Assembly (NCBI RefSeq): GCF_963583255.1
Contig: NC_084803.1
Coordinates: forward strand, 3,274,121 to 3,338,120
Source: Pyrus communis
Lineage: Eukaryota > Streptophyta > Magnoliopsida > Rosales > Rosaceae
Length of the DNA: 64,000 nucleotides
Direction: 5' to 3'
Part shown: one piece after another, positions 11,291 through 24,600 of the stretch
How positions within the stretch are numbered: position 1 is the stretch's first letter
How the letters are laid out: each line of letters opens with the position of its first letter
The notes under the pieces: generated by a model
Told to the model about the DNA's origin: nothing
Seen by the model: only the letters and a program-made list of their open reading frames with translations
Databases searched by the model: none
Program-made: the position numbers and the translations under genes

Positions 11291-14200
11291 ATGATGGAGT
11301 CCGAAAATGCTGCCGACGACTCCTCCTCGGTGGCCAGCCTCCTCCCGTTGGCCTCCGCCTCCCAGCAACCCTACGTCTCCGAGCTCCTCTCCTTCACCCT
11401 CGATCGCCTCCACAAGGTCCTCCCTCCCTCCCCCTCCCCCCCCCTCTCCCCTTGTTCGTTTGGTTAATTGGACTTGAAATTGATTCATTTTTCTCGGGTC
11501 TGGTTTTTAGGAACCGGAGCTTCTCCGGGTCGATGCGGAGCGAATACAGCGGCAAATGCAGGAGGTGGCGGTGGCCAATTACCGAGCTTTCATTGCTGCT
11601 TCCGACGCGTTGGTCGCAATTCGAAACGAAGTGTCTTCCATTGACAAACATCTCGAGTCTCTGGTAGTAATTAATTAACTCTAATTTATGGTTAATCAAT
11701 TAATTAATTTGAATCTATGATGCATTTTTGTAATGCTGACTTGAAATTTTGGGTTTTGTTAGCTGGAGGAGACGCCGAAGTTGATGAATGGGTGCACTGA
11801 GTTTGTTGAATCTGCGGAGCAGATTTTGGAAAAGAGGAAATTGAACCAGACGTTGCTAGCCAATCACAGTACATTGCTCGACTTACTTGAAATCCCTCAG
11901 CTTATGGAGACGTATGTGTTTGAAAAAATGTTTTAAATCATTGTTTTGAATTGTAGCACTACTCTAGGTAGTGTAGATCCATGCTACATCACCCATAAGT
12001 TCGATTTGGATTTAGTTTTTGAACCCCAAAACCCGAAACACAGCATTCTTAAGTTACCCAAGAACCCGAACAATGCATTATATGGATAGAAAAATGCCGT
12101 TTTTCTGAATGGGATTGTTTGATGGTAGCTGAGCATGACTATTCGGAATGTTGTGTTTCTTACGGAAGCTGATTGTGCCATAGGATAATTCTTGTCTGCT
12201 TAATTCATTCCCGTTCTTACGCAGATGTGTGAGGAATGGAAATTACGACGAAGCTCTTGACTTAGAAGCATTTGTTAGCAAGCTTTCAACCATGCACCCC
12301 AAGTGAGTGTTGCTGCCCCCTTATTCCCCTCATTAACCAATAATAATTTTCAACTTTGTGAAAGATTGTGTACTGAGGCTGTCTTTGTTGTTTTGCTTAT
12401 ATCCTTTTCTGCCTCTGTAAGATTGCCCGTTATTCAAGCTTTGACTGCAGAAGTCAGGCAGACCACTCAATCTCTTCTTTCTCAACTTCTTCAGAAACTT
12501 CGTTCAAATATTCAGGTATTGTGTAATTCTTTGAACATCAGCTAGTGCACTTTTGATTTTTCGTTCACATTGATTACAAAATTTTAATTTTTTTTCTTTC
12601 TGAATGTGTGTTTGTGCATTGCAGTTACCTGAATGTCTCCGTATTATTGGATATTTACGTAGAATAGGAGTTTTTAGTGAGTACGAAATGCGTTTACAGG
12701 TAAGGGATTAATGTATTTTGCGCATTCTTTACATTTATGTATTTTGCAATGTAGAACGCTTCAAATGACATGTGTGGACATTCAGGCTTTCTTGTATCTG
12801 ACCTTATTTTTTCTGTGTTTTAGTTTTTGAGATGTCGGGAGGCATGGCTTACTGGAATTCTGGAGGATCTGGACCAGAGAAATGCTTATGAGTACCTGAA
12901 GGGGATGATAAATTGTCATAGAATGCATCTTTTTGATGTTGTTAACCAATATAGAGCAATATTTGCTGATGATACATCAGGCAGTGAAGAAAATTATGAC
13001 GGTGGTCTTCTTTTCAGTTGGGCTATGCATATAATTACTTCACACCTTAAGACTCTCAAAATTCTGCTTCCAGAGATAACTGAAGGCGGATCTTTATCAA
13101 ATATCTTGGATCAATGCATGGTGAGCGTCCTTTGCTATATTTATTATCATTTTGCACATGCTCGCATCATGCTATAAATGGAGATAGATGCTTGAATATA
13201 GTTGTTTCTTTAATGTCCATGATTTGCAAGATATATCACCATTCATTGAACTTTTCATTTACTCGTCACTTTTTAACATATGATAAAGCACCAAAGCTTC
13301 ACTTAGGAGTATTATTGCTGGGGTGTGTATTATCAGGACTATATGAGACATGGAAATGGCATCAAATAAACATGTTTGTGCTGCAGAGGAGTCTGCAATT
13401 TAAATGATATAAATTCGCCATATGCTTTTACTTTTTACACCCAGGAATAAAATCTCGTAAATTGGTCACGCTAGTCCTATTATTATTGAAATTTAAGAGT
13501 AATAGAAGCTCTGTTTGTTTATCTGATCTTGTTCCTTTTTTTTTTTTGTTGACAGTATTGTGCTATGGGACTTGGTTGGGTTGGGCTAGATTTCCGGGGC
13601 TTGCTGCCATCACTGTTTGAAGAGTACAGATCTTATTCCCCCATTTTTCTTGACTATCATATACCTTAAATTGTTTTCCTCATTGTGAATGTTAACCTTG
13701 GTTACTTTTCCAGGGCAGTTCTCAACTTGTTCTCAAAAAACATGAGCACAGCAGTTGAGAATTTTGAGGTGAATGAATAATTCATGACTTGAATTCAGTG
13801 TTTCTATAATTAAAAGTGCAAATAATTGCTGTAGACTGAGAGATTTAAGTTGACATTGTGCTTAAATTCAGGTGGTCTTGGATTCACATCGTTGGGTCCC
13901 ACTACCAGCAGTTGGCTTTTCGTCGAACAGTCATGGTGATGAAAATCAGGATGATGTAACCCCGCCATCTTATCTTATGGAACACCCACCTCTTGCTGTT
14001 TTTGTTAATGGTAAGTGTTATATAAGCTTCTCAGCTAAAATCTTCTATGCTTAGTTGTTTACTGAGGAATTGCCCTTTTCCCCACAGAATTCTCATCTTG
14101 TGTGCTTTGTTCCTTTTTAGTTGCCTACTTTAGTAAACCAGATAATGATCGATGGTCCAATATCATTGATGTGGAATGTGGATACTGGATAAGTTTCTTT

Positions 14201-15010
14201 CCGTCGTGTGTGACTTTTTGGAAGAAAGAAAGTAGGTTTCCAATGGTTACTTGTATGAACTGCAAAACTGAATTGTAATGTGGGAAATACATATCATGGT
14301 TGCTCTTAAAAATAGTGTGTCAATAGGTCCACCTATAGCATAATAGTCCAGAGGAATGGCCCAATTTCTGCTTTTTTCAGGCATTTATGCATATATCTCT
14401 TTCTTGTTTAGGCGTGTCTGCAGCAATGAACGACCTCCGCCCCTGTGCCCCAATAAGTTTAAAGCATGTGCTTGCTCAAGAGTTGATCAAGGGATTGCAG
14501 GCTGTTTCTGATTCTTTACTGCGGTACAATACAAATCGGATGCTGAAAGAACACGAGTCTGGACTTTTCCTCTCACTTTGTCGAGCATTTATTGAGGTAT
14601 AATATAAACAAACTCAGGCTACATATTGTCTGATATTTTCTTCATCTACAGACATTGACATCTTCTGTACCTTACAAATGCATTCGTAGGTTACTTACCC
14701 GCACTGTGCCACATGCTTTGGCCGCTGTTACCCTGGTGGAGCTGCTTTAATCATGGATGCAAAGAGTCTGTATGATGGGATTGGCCGCCTATTGACAGTC
14801 GCCACTCCGTCAAGAGGACTCACGAAACCTGTTGGTGATGGAAACGGAGATGGAAATGAGAATGAAAATGAAAAGAACGTAACTGAGAACGGTGACGTGT
14901 CTGCGGTAGAAAATAAGGTCTCGCCGGTTGTTGAAGAAACCGATAATACCAACTCTGATGAGGGGGAACAGAAAAGCCCCACTTTGCAAACAGAGGAAGA
15001 GACGCACTGA
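11291..15010 (+). CDS. COG8: conserved oligomeric Golgi complex subunit 8
   Basis: Twelve exons with GT/AG borders and consistent phases: 11291-11416, 11511-11663, 11763-11911, 12225-12302, 12422-12515, 12625-12699, 12824-13120, 13556-13623, 13714-13768, 13872-14010, 14412-14596, 14690-15010; 579 residues, close to Arabidopsis COG8. The N-terminal SYVSEL-like region ([15 protein letters not shown]), a long helical segment ([18 protein letters not shown]), [35 protein letters not shown] and [20 protein letters not shown] are typical of the family. A low-complexity acidic tail (Asn/Glu-rich from about residue 500) follows [20 protein letters not shown]. The COG complex tethers retrograde vesicles at the Golgi and keeps glycosylation enzymes in place. 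Start: two adjacent ATGs (11291, 11294) in frame. No lesion seen. Confidence 0.95.
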
Positions 15011-15795
15011 TCACGGACGTGTGAAGCAAATAGAACACTCCTTGTAGCTCCCATGTTTTGTAATTTTGAATATTGGCTCTAATATTTTGCTTGTAATTAT
15101 TTGGCTCAAAGATGTTGTATCGGAATTTCATATGTTATATGATAGAGAAGAGAAACAATTTGATTGTAGAAAAACATCAGCAAATTAATAACACTTTCAT
15201 ACTGATTTGTTGTACCATCCTCTGTACCGCTAAATTTTCGTTTACATTTTTCTTTCTATGAGATCAAAAGGAATTATTGTTAGTCCGTGTCTGCTCTTTT
15301 ATACTCAAAAGTTCGAACTCCTTTTGACCGGACATAGTTTTAGAATAAAAACGATACTATTACTTTAACTGTTTTAAGTGTTAATTAACGTTTTTTTTTA
15401 AATAATATTTATACACCTATTTTTATTGATATACACTTAAATAATAATTCAATTATGAATAATCACATTATATAATTTACAAAATTGTTGGCCTGCCGCG
15501 TATTGCAGTTACAAATGGCACTAAACTGCTCCCGCAGCTGTCAAATCTCTCTCACTTCCAGTCGTCTCCTGCACCTCCAATTTCAACAGGCGCACATTTC
15601 CTTCGTTTCCAAACGAAAAATCCGATTCAAAGTTAACTGAAATTTTGAACAAAATAGTTCATAAATCGATTAATTGAAGCTGATAATTCAGTAGCAGGAT
15701 CACTCTGTTTCAAAATTGAGCTTAATTTCATAAATCGATTGTAATTTGTTTGTTTCGTATTTTCGTTTTCGAATTGGGAAGAAGCTTTGGAGGTT

Positions 15796-15917
15796 ATGGA
15801 GTCCACTGTCAAAGAAGCTTCGGAGCAAGAGCAAGAGCAAGCAGCCCCAAGATTGCAGATTTACTCCACCTCTGATACTCTATCAACTTTCTGGAGAGGT
15901 ACTCTCTCTCCCTCTCG

Positions 15918-15963
<46 letters not shown>

Positions 15964-18900
15964 CTTACATTTGATCATTAACCCTTTTTTTGCAGAAAAG
16001 TATGAAAAAGATGCCAGGAAGTACTGGGATGTGTTTTACAAGCGGCATCAAGACAAGGTATGTTTGTTGCTTACTTATTCGGTTAGTAAATTTCGGCGTA
16101 GCTATTTACTTCTGCGGCTTCCGGGCTCGAAAAATGCTGACTTTAGGCACTGCTGCATTGTTCTGTATGCTTAATGTCAGTTGCTTGGATCCGAGTTTTG
16201 ATTTTGGCCGGTGTTGTATAAATCTAACTGCGAATTATTGAATCAGTTCTTTAAATCTCGGCACTACCTGGACAAGGAGTGGGGCAAATATTTCTTGGTG
16301 AGTGAAGAATTATGTTGGAGATATGGCGGTTTTAGTTTTCTTGTTTCATATTCATCCAACAATTCAGTAAGATGTTAACTTTTGTTTTGGTTTTCATCTT
16401 TTTGACTTCAGGGCGCTGGGCGGAAGTTATATTAGAGGTAAATTGTGTGCCAGTCGTCCATGTTACTTTTGTTGTCTAGATATCTCTCTATCAGTTGAGA
16501 TCATTCACGTTTCTGCGCAAATTGATTTGGAAGAAGTATAATTTACTTCTTTTTTGTGGACTAATTACTCGAATCAAAACGGAAAATGCCTGTCTTTTTT
16601 TTTTTTTTTCTGTCTTGTCTTGATGAACCAGAATCTTGTTTCCAGTTTTACTTTTCCCGTAAATTTTGTACACTCTTGTGGCAAATTATTTATCTTGGTT
16701 TGTTTAAAGTTGGTGATCTATTGTATGTTTCTCTATAGAGGATCTCTGACCCTTTTCCTGTCAGGATGTTATGTATTGGATTATTGATTACTGTTCTCAC
16801 TATACAGGTTGGCTGTGGAGCTGGAAACTATTTTCCCACTGGTTGCGAAGTATGCAGATGTGTTTGTCCATGCATGCGATTTTTCAACAACAGCTGTTAA
16901 CTTGGTTAAGGTGTGGTTTTCTTCTACATCTACTTGCTCAGTCCATGGCAAGGGGTACTTGATTGAATATGTTCAAGGGACGTTGCTCATGTTTGACCAA
17001 TAAAATACAAGTAGACAAAAAATAGTAAGTTCAATTTAGATTGGTAGTTGGTACTGAATAGCCGTGACAAGTGATGCATGACGAGTTTTATGTTGTTATC
17101 GCAGACACGTAAAGACTTAGTAGATACCCGTGTTGGCGCATTTGTTTGTGATCTTACCATTGATGACCTAAGCAAGCAGATTTCTTCTTCGTCCGTGGAT
17201 ATTATAACTATGGTATATGAATTGAACATATTGAGCAACTTTCCCAGTGGTTCGATTTGACGAGTGATCTTTTTTACTTAGTAAGGTTGCTGACTTGTTA
17301 AGTAGATATTTGTGTTATCTGCAGTGTCTCCAGAGAAGATGTCTATGTTATGAAGAATAATAGGAACGTTCTCAAGGTAACTGATAATTCTTATAAACTT
17401 TTATTTCAAGCAGTGTATGCTTCTTCATATCTGAAGAAATTTGTGGATTCCTCTTCCCCAGCCAAATGGTTGTGTGCTGTTTCGTGACTATGCTACTGGT
17501 GACCTTGCTCAGGTTCATATATATATGTGTGTATTTTGAAGTTCATCCTTATTATCGATTGATTTGTTCCTCATTTGAAAGATGGTTACAAGATATTGAA
17601 GTTTACTTCTTAGTTAATGTAATGGTAGTTGACAGGAAAGATTGAATTGCAAGGACCAAAAGTTAAGTGAAAACTTTTATGTCAGGGGTGATGGCACTGA
17701 AAGTTTTACTAGCACGCGCTCGTACATTGAGCTACTTTTTACTTTTTTCTTGGTTGACAAGCTTGGTTGTGATCCCTTATTGACGAGCTTATTTGAAGAA
17801 AATGGTTTCGATGTTGAAGAACTTGATTTGTGCTGCAAACAAGTTGAGAATCAGTCAACGGAGTTGGTTATGAATCAGTAAACGATCCTATTTTCACTAG
17901 GGTTGTAGGTTGTGTTCTGTATGTGGATGAGGGTTGTCACTTTGATTAAATCCTGCTCTTCCTTAGGGTTTTTTTTTTTCTTCTACTAATTCATCTTCCC
18001 TGATCAAAATGTAATTCTTGTTTTTTATTCCAGGCGTTGGGTTCAAGCCGTATTCCGCCTTTCAGATGATACAAACTCCTCTACCAAAACAGAAGCAGCA
18101 ACCGAAGTAGATCATCTTGGTCAAGAGAAAATCGTGCTAGAGGTCAATGAGAAGATCTTGAAGAAACCTGTGAATGATTTGGAGGTTGACATTTCTGACG
18201 GTGTAGTGATGGAAATGTCTGGCGTCTTACCTTCCAATGACAACGAGGTAAAGTTTCGTCTTTTTTCCTTCCAGAAATATGCTTAAATTTTCATAATTGT
18301 TTGCAGAACTAGAGCTTTTATTAGGTTGTGACTCAACTCATTTTTTGAGGACATTCTTGCTCATGGGTAATTGAGCCAGAGCTAGGTGATTTGACTTTCA
18401 AGATAGAAGTGTTATCCAAAGTGGATCAACACACTTGCAAATCAACTGGTTTAATGTTGTGGATTTCAGCTCGGTTCATGGCTTCCGTTTAACCAGAAAT
18501 CCAACTCCGGGGGTATTTGCTCTATGGTCGCCACTAAATCTGCTGACCTTGTGTTCGCGACTGATGGTGACTCAAAAGCGCTTTACCTACTGAAGCCTAA
18601 TGTCAACTCAAATCTTAGACCGACATTTCTGGACAAACTGATTACAAAAAGATTAGAGTGGGGAATAGAGATCATATAGAAGCCATCAAGGAAGCTAATT
18701 CTCAACGTTTTGATATCATCCTCGGCACAGATGTCACTTATGTAGCTGAAGCTATCTTGCCCTTATTTAAAACTGCAAAAGAGTTGATTTCATCTGATAG
18801 AAACACTGCTGAGGACTCCGAACCGGCTCTAATCTTTGTCATATTTTCCTTCCTGTAGACTAGCCTTCCATACTTTCAGCTGCATCCAAATTCGGGTTTG

Positions 18901-19054
18901 AGCTAGTCGGTAAGTGGCCTATAGAAATTCCTACTTCATCACAAAGCATCATCAAATCTTGGTTCATGGTTCGGAGCATGGCGAAAGGGGAGCATTACCA
19001 TATCCTGTACTTCCACATGGAGCGGAATTTTTCGACTCAATAGTTATATTTTTT
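15796..19054 (+). pseudogene. TRM140/METTL2-6-like tRNA m3C methyltransferase, copy 1, decayed
   Basis: Exons resembling a plant protein made of a METTL2/6/8-type tRNA N3-methylcytidine methyltransferase plus a C-terminal Methyltransf_16-like domain: 15796-15898, 15996-16057, 16247-16297, 16412-16437, 16808-16910, 17105-17212, 17306-17376, 17462-17512, 17636 to about 17880, 18034-18246 and about 18,380-19,054. Recognisable pieces are KYWDVFYKRH, VGCGAGN (motif I), ACDFSTTAVNLV, CVLFRDYATGDLAQ and ENFYVRGDGT. Lesions: one base lost at 16425 or so (GGGCGGAAGTT, where copy 2 keeps the frame); two bases lost after VGCGAGN; one base lost in 17341-17355, giving TGA; the donor after GDGT is changed from GTAAGT to GAAAGT; the following RAFYFSNEF exon is missing; the motif-I block of the C-terminal domain is deleted near 18,500; a late frameshift lies near 18,850. 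None is shared with copy 2. Confidence 0.85.
15921..15964. repeat. (CA)n followed by (TA)n microsatellite
   Basis: About 16 CA dinucleotides run into ATATATATATAT within intron 1 of the methyltransferase pseudogene. Confidence 0.9.
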
Positions 19055-20560
19055 CTTCTGTTACGACGAATTATATCAAGAAATACAGTCAAGGTTCAAC
19101 ATTCCAGACATTTTTTTGTTGTTGTCACATTGCAGCATTTGCCTTCACGTATGTTTTTTCCCCCTTAAATTCTATTTGGCAACATTATCAATTGTAATTG
19201 TAAAGCATTCTTTATCCTTTGAACGAAGATCTGTAATTTTCTTGTAATTTGTTTGAGTTGCCGTCGAGAGCATTGGATGAAAGGGGAGCTTTCACCTTCA
19301 ATTAAGTATTTTTTTTCTTTTTGTTGGGCATATAAAACTTTGTTTTGCAACCGGAAAAAAAAGGTTTGTTAATAAAACAAAATAATTAGAGCGAGGTAAA
19401 TAAGGTTAACTTTTTATAATAAAATCCACTTGAAATTGAACTAATATATAACATAAATAATAGATATCAAATAATGAAGAAAAAGACATTGTTTCCCATT
19501 TGTTGCATAAAAAAACTCTTAAATAAAAGTATCGAATTTGTCTCTTGTTTATGCTTATATTGCAGTAAACATAAAACATCAAGGAATCAAACACAGGATC
19601 CTCACTTGAACAAGAATGCATGCAACCTTGATTTAGGTGGCTGAAAACAAACAAGGACAAATATCACTGGACGGTAAAATAGATTTTACAAATCAATTAT
19701 CAATATTATTTAAATTACATATTAATAGAACTCTCTTTGTTAACCACAACAGAATGAAAAAAAACTAAATCTTTTATCACAATAAAAAGGTTAAGAGCAG
19801 TAATGTAATTTCACAAAATGAAATTTTTTTACAAGTGAGCGCGGTAACATAATTTCACAAAATGAATTTTTTTTACAAGTGATTTTAATATCTCTAATTT
19901 AAAAAAAAAATAAAAGTAAATCTCTCTCCATCTCTTCCCACTCCCACGTTCTCTCTTACTCTCTTCCTCACTCCTTCAATTTAAAAATAAAAAATAAAAA
20001 ATTTCACACACTTCATGTCTGGGCATATATTAGTACTTATTAACAACAAAATCACTTAACTGCTTATTGGCACACCTTAAAATAAATCCAAAATGACATA
20101 AAATATCCATAATAAGTTATGTTGATATGGATGTCCATTGCAAAATAGTCCATGGATCTATTCCATATATTTTATCAATTAGAAAGGGACGGATCGTTTC
20201 CGAGTTTTTGGTTTAGACTTATTTTTAATTATGCCTCATGTAACTCAAAATTAATTTTACTTTGTTCGTGTTTAAAGTCATTATCTTATTCCTTAAAACT
20301 CAAAATTCTCTCAATCTTGATCATGAAACTCAATTTTCACATTCCATTTTATCTCATGTAACTCAAAAGTCTTCATTTTATTTTATAAAACTCAAAATCC
20401 CGCTTCACACCTTAATTCTGATAATGTGTGGGTTTAATTTAGGTATACCAAGCTAATCAATTTCTTTTTTATATTTTTTCATCTCTGCAACTCAAGCCCA
20501 ACAACCCAAAAAAATTATTGTTAAATATCACCGAAAATTTATAATCAAATACATGGTAGC
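19055..20560. other. AT-rich non-coding DNA
   Basis: No gene seen. The part from about 20,300 resembles 38,400-38,590 (repeated ACTCAAAA words) and so belongs to the duplicated unit. Confidence 0.55.
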
Positions 20561-21209
20561 ATTACAACATAAATCTTGAAAACTGCTAGGTTTAAAAATA
20601 TCCAGGGCCTGTTAGCAAGAACAGCTATGGCTTCAAGCAACAAGATCTGCCCTACATGCTGAAGGGTTCTTCATGATTACCAACACGAAGGTAGAACTTA
20701 CGCCACAGAAAGACTGCTGCCACATATACAGTTCATAAGTCATTAACAGAAGTCAGATCAGACTAGGGAGCTTTTGTGTCCACAGAGAGAAATTTTCAAC
20801 TTTCAGCCTATGGTATATATTGCACCAATTAGGGCGAGAAAGCAAAGTTCACCTGCCTACCAAATATAGATAAATACTTTTTGGAAAACGGCCTTGAAGT
20901 CAGCAAATTAATGACAAATTTAATGCCTAAAATTAAAGGATTTTCGACAGCAAAAAAACTAAAAATAAAAATAAAAACCCTGAGAAACCCTAATTACTAA
21001 TCCGTACATAGTTTGAGACCGACATGTCAAAATCAAATAAATCTCTGTGACCACGACAACAACATGCAATGATCCAGTCCAGATTCCCCAGTCGATTAGG
21101 ACTGATCAGTGGTAATTTCCTGGGTGTAAATTTATATGCAGAAAATTCATGAAAAATTGTAAACGGGCATATATACAAAACAAACATGATTCAGAGAGAG
21201 AGAGAGAGG

Positions 21210-21302
21210 TGGGTGACAGATAGAGAGTAAGCACACAAAGCTTCAAGCATGAACCCAGCATGCAAGAAAATACCATGTGTGCTCACTCTCTTCTGTCACC
21301 GT
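21210..21302 (-). ncRNA. MIR156: MIR156 precursor hairpin, copy A
   Basis: On the minus strand positions 21298-21279 read TGACAGAAGAGAGTGAGCAC, the canonical 20-nt miR156 sequence. The other arm (21234-21214) reads GTGCTTACTCTCTATCTGTCA. It pairs along the full guide with one bulged A and one G:U pair (guide position 15). The stem extends outward (GG/CC) and inward (ACA/UGU), and the loop contains the paired GCATG/CATGC. The guide is on the 5' arm, as in known MIR156 genes. miR156 silences SPL transcription factors and sets juvenile-to-adult phase timing (family knowledge). A TATA box lies about 310 bp upstream (21615-21608), and no protein-coding gene overlaps it. The whole locus is repeated at 40,183-40,277. 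Confidence 0.95.
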
Positions 21303-21607
21303 CCTTTACCCTTAAATTATTTGAACTCCTTCATCGATATTGCACCAGAGAGAGAGAGGGGCATCCCAAAACCCTAGCTGTTAACCCCCAAATGCTTTAT
21401 GAGATTGGAACATTTATTCGCTTTTTGCGGGAGGATTTCGAACCCTAGATCTAGCTACTCCTATCTATCGCTCTATTCGACCTCACCGGGAAGGGAACAC
21501 CTATCTATCACTCTACTCACCCTAGCTCGGTCCCTCACCGGTGAGGGAACCCTAATAGCTTAACTTTGATTTGCTTTGATATGAGAAACTGCAAGGCCTG
21601 TTGGGGC

Positions 21608-21615
21608 TTTATATA
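21608..21615 (-). promoter_or_regulatory. TATA box of MIR156 copy A
   Basis: Minus strand TATATAAA followed by GCCCCAACAGGCC lies about 310 bp upstream of the hairpin. The identical box is at the same relative place in copy B, so it is the best candidate for the primary-transcript promoter. Confidence 0.65.
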
Positions 21616-21619
21616 GAAG

Positions 21620-24600
21620 GAAAAGGAGAGAAGAGAGGATTGCATCACGTATGGAATAAATGTGGGTTTATCTTCTATTGGTCATCGTCGATTATTTAAT
21701 GCCATTGTAATTCTTAATCACACATGGAAGAGAATGGAAAAAAAAAGGGTCGTCTAGAACCTTATCTCTTCCCATCCCATATGTTCAAACCCCACCCACA
21801 TACATTTATTCAGTTACTATCACCTATGCATCTTGTAATTTTAAATCTTCCAATCCTTTGCTCTTCTCCTTTATTTTGATCTGTGATCATCCCTTCCTTT
21901 CCTTTCAAGGGAATATTTTTACTTATATCCTCAATTGATGGTGATGCTTATTTTGGATGAGTTCGAGCTATACTTACTAGATAGATTAAAACTCAGAATT
22001 TAAACTTATCCAATGATAATAAATAAGGTGATGAGTATTACCACCACTTAAAGGTTGTGAGCAAAAATGCACCCTCCTTTCAAGGATGAGCCCTATCCTA
22101 TCTTTTCATGCTATGGCTTGTCCTCCATATTATTATATAATATATTGTATGGACACGGTTGGAATTTTTTGTCGTTTAATCGTATTATACCATTACTATA
22201 CTGTATTTTACCGATTTTCGGTCTTTTTTTTTTTTTGCCAAATGGTAATGGTACAATAATTGATCCTAACGGAAGGTATTTAGTATGGTATTGGGTATCC
22301 AAAACCAATACCGACCATAGGTTGTACCATAACGAATATTTGTAGTATGAATTTAATTATATATATATATATATATATGTTAAATTATATAATACTAATT
22401 ACTAACTTTTATCGTTAATATATTTCACTTAGTTTGCAACTTGAAGTCTTTAACTTGTATTTGATTTGGACCCTAACTTTTATTTTTAATACTTTATGCA
22501 TGGTTTGACTAACTAAATCTAAATATGTGTGAAATAATGATGAATTATGAACCTTGGTTGTAAGTTATAGGTATTTTAGATTATTTTAAAAATTAAAGAT
22601 GATAATAAGTTTCACCTTAATACCTTGGCTACTTGCTTAGCAACAAAAATTGAAGCAAAAAATATTTTAAGCTAAAATTCAGATTTGGTTCCCAAAAAAT
22701 AGCCAAATATTAAATTGGTACAATACTATTACTATTACATGCCAACCGAATTTGATAGCATACCGAAAATTGATATACCAAAAAATTTATGTGATAATGG
22801 TACTAAATTTTGTCACACCAAAAATTTTAAATGATAATTGGTAAGGAAATTTTGGTACAGTAATATCGAAACCATCCCAAGTATGGACTTAATTTGGACA
22901 TGTTGTTTTTCCAACGTAGCTCCAAATGTATGCATAAATTTTAAGAGTTTATTTACAAGAAATTGCATTAATTGTGCGATATGAAATTTTTAAGTGTCAA
23001 TATAGATTTGCACCAATAATTTGCAAGTTATTCTTATCTGTTCTTGTGAGTGAGTAATTCATAGCCATCTATAATTGTGAAGGAGTGCCAAAGATGATTG
23101 TCCATGTATGTGTGAGTAGTTCCTATATATATTCACATGCATTCTCACAAAATGTAAATGATTTTGAGTCAAATGGGGGAGGCTATACCCAGAAAAATCC
23201 CTAAATGATTGTATGCATCAAGTGTCAAAATAAAACACCTCATTGATCATACTAACATGATTGCACCATCATTGTTGGTGAATCTATAACGATGAGTGAC
23301 ATTAATTTGCATAACGATGATTATGTTTTGTTTTCTCGTCTTGATAGTGTTGCATATTGAAATCAAATTCTTGCATTTAGAATATTTATAAGATTACAAC
23401 CTCTCAATTCATTTTAAATAGATTTTAACACTTGCAATATAATTTAGCAATCTAGCAGAATCAATTTCGACTACTAGTGTATATGTAAGGTCTGCATAAA
23501 TTAATACAACCTGTGCCACATAAAATATTCAAATTAAAGAAGAAAACACATAAGATATTCAAAAGAAGGAGGAAATTGAAAAAGTGATCAAGCTGTTACG
23601 ATCTTTAGTAAATCATTGTTGTCATTGAAATCACATGCAGATATAAGCAGTATCCCCATTTACTAGCTAGATTGGCCGAATGGGCACAATGCCTTGAATC
23701 TCCATAACACAATAAAACAGGGAGAATACAAATATGAGCAATGCTAGGTAGACAAATTTTTTAGATCAAATTTGTAAATCATGTTATATGATTTACATTA
23801 ATAATTCAATCATTCAAAACTTAAATAATAATTTAATCATTAGTAACTACGTCATATGATTTACATTAATCTAAATAGTTAGTCACTTTAGCATTACCAT
23901 ACAAAATATATCTGCTAGCTAGGTCAAACATGGTAAAGCACTATGCCCTCTTAATCAAATCATAAACTAATTAAGTGCAAATCATAATAGCAAAGCAATG
24001 TGGCAGGGTCAGTTCATTGGAAAAAAGAAAAAGAACAAGAAGAATTGCTTTCACACCGATTGGCCAATGAGAGGTCAACAGACCCATTATTCTAGTTAAT
24101 ACTATACACAAGCCGGCGCAAAAAAAAAAAAAAAAAAAGATAAAAAAAAGGGTAAAGTAGTTTATAGTATATATGCTTTACAATAATTGATTCATTTTTA
24201 TTGTTGGAATAATAATTAACTAAAAAAATGCAAACGAAGGAATATATCACGGGCAGTGTCACAATCCCCTCTCATCGACCATCAGTCAGTGCAAAAATGC
24301 GTGGTTTGTGTTGTGGGACGTCAGATTTTGTTACATTCCGTGATGAAATATATAGTATGTGATCTGATCATTTCATACTTGCAGACACTAAATTGTGTAT
24401 ACGGTAACTAAAAGCCTATGCAGCCCATTTAGATTAGAGTCGTGATAATCTAGCAGAGTAAACTAGGTTCAAGAGATATTTAACGCTTCTTGAAATGAAG
24501 TCACCCAAATATTTTTTTAGGACATGTGAGGGACAAACTTATTAGAATACTATACGATAATTTAATGGTTAAAATTCTTAATAACTTATTATAACGCACA

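Noticed and set aside
13114..13407. 97-codon frame in COG8
   Set aside because: It is intron 7 sequence between the donor at 13,120 and the acceptor at 13,555.
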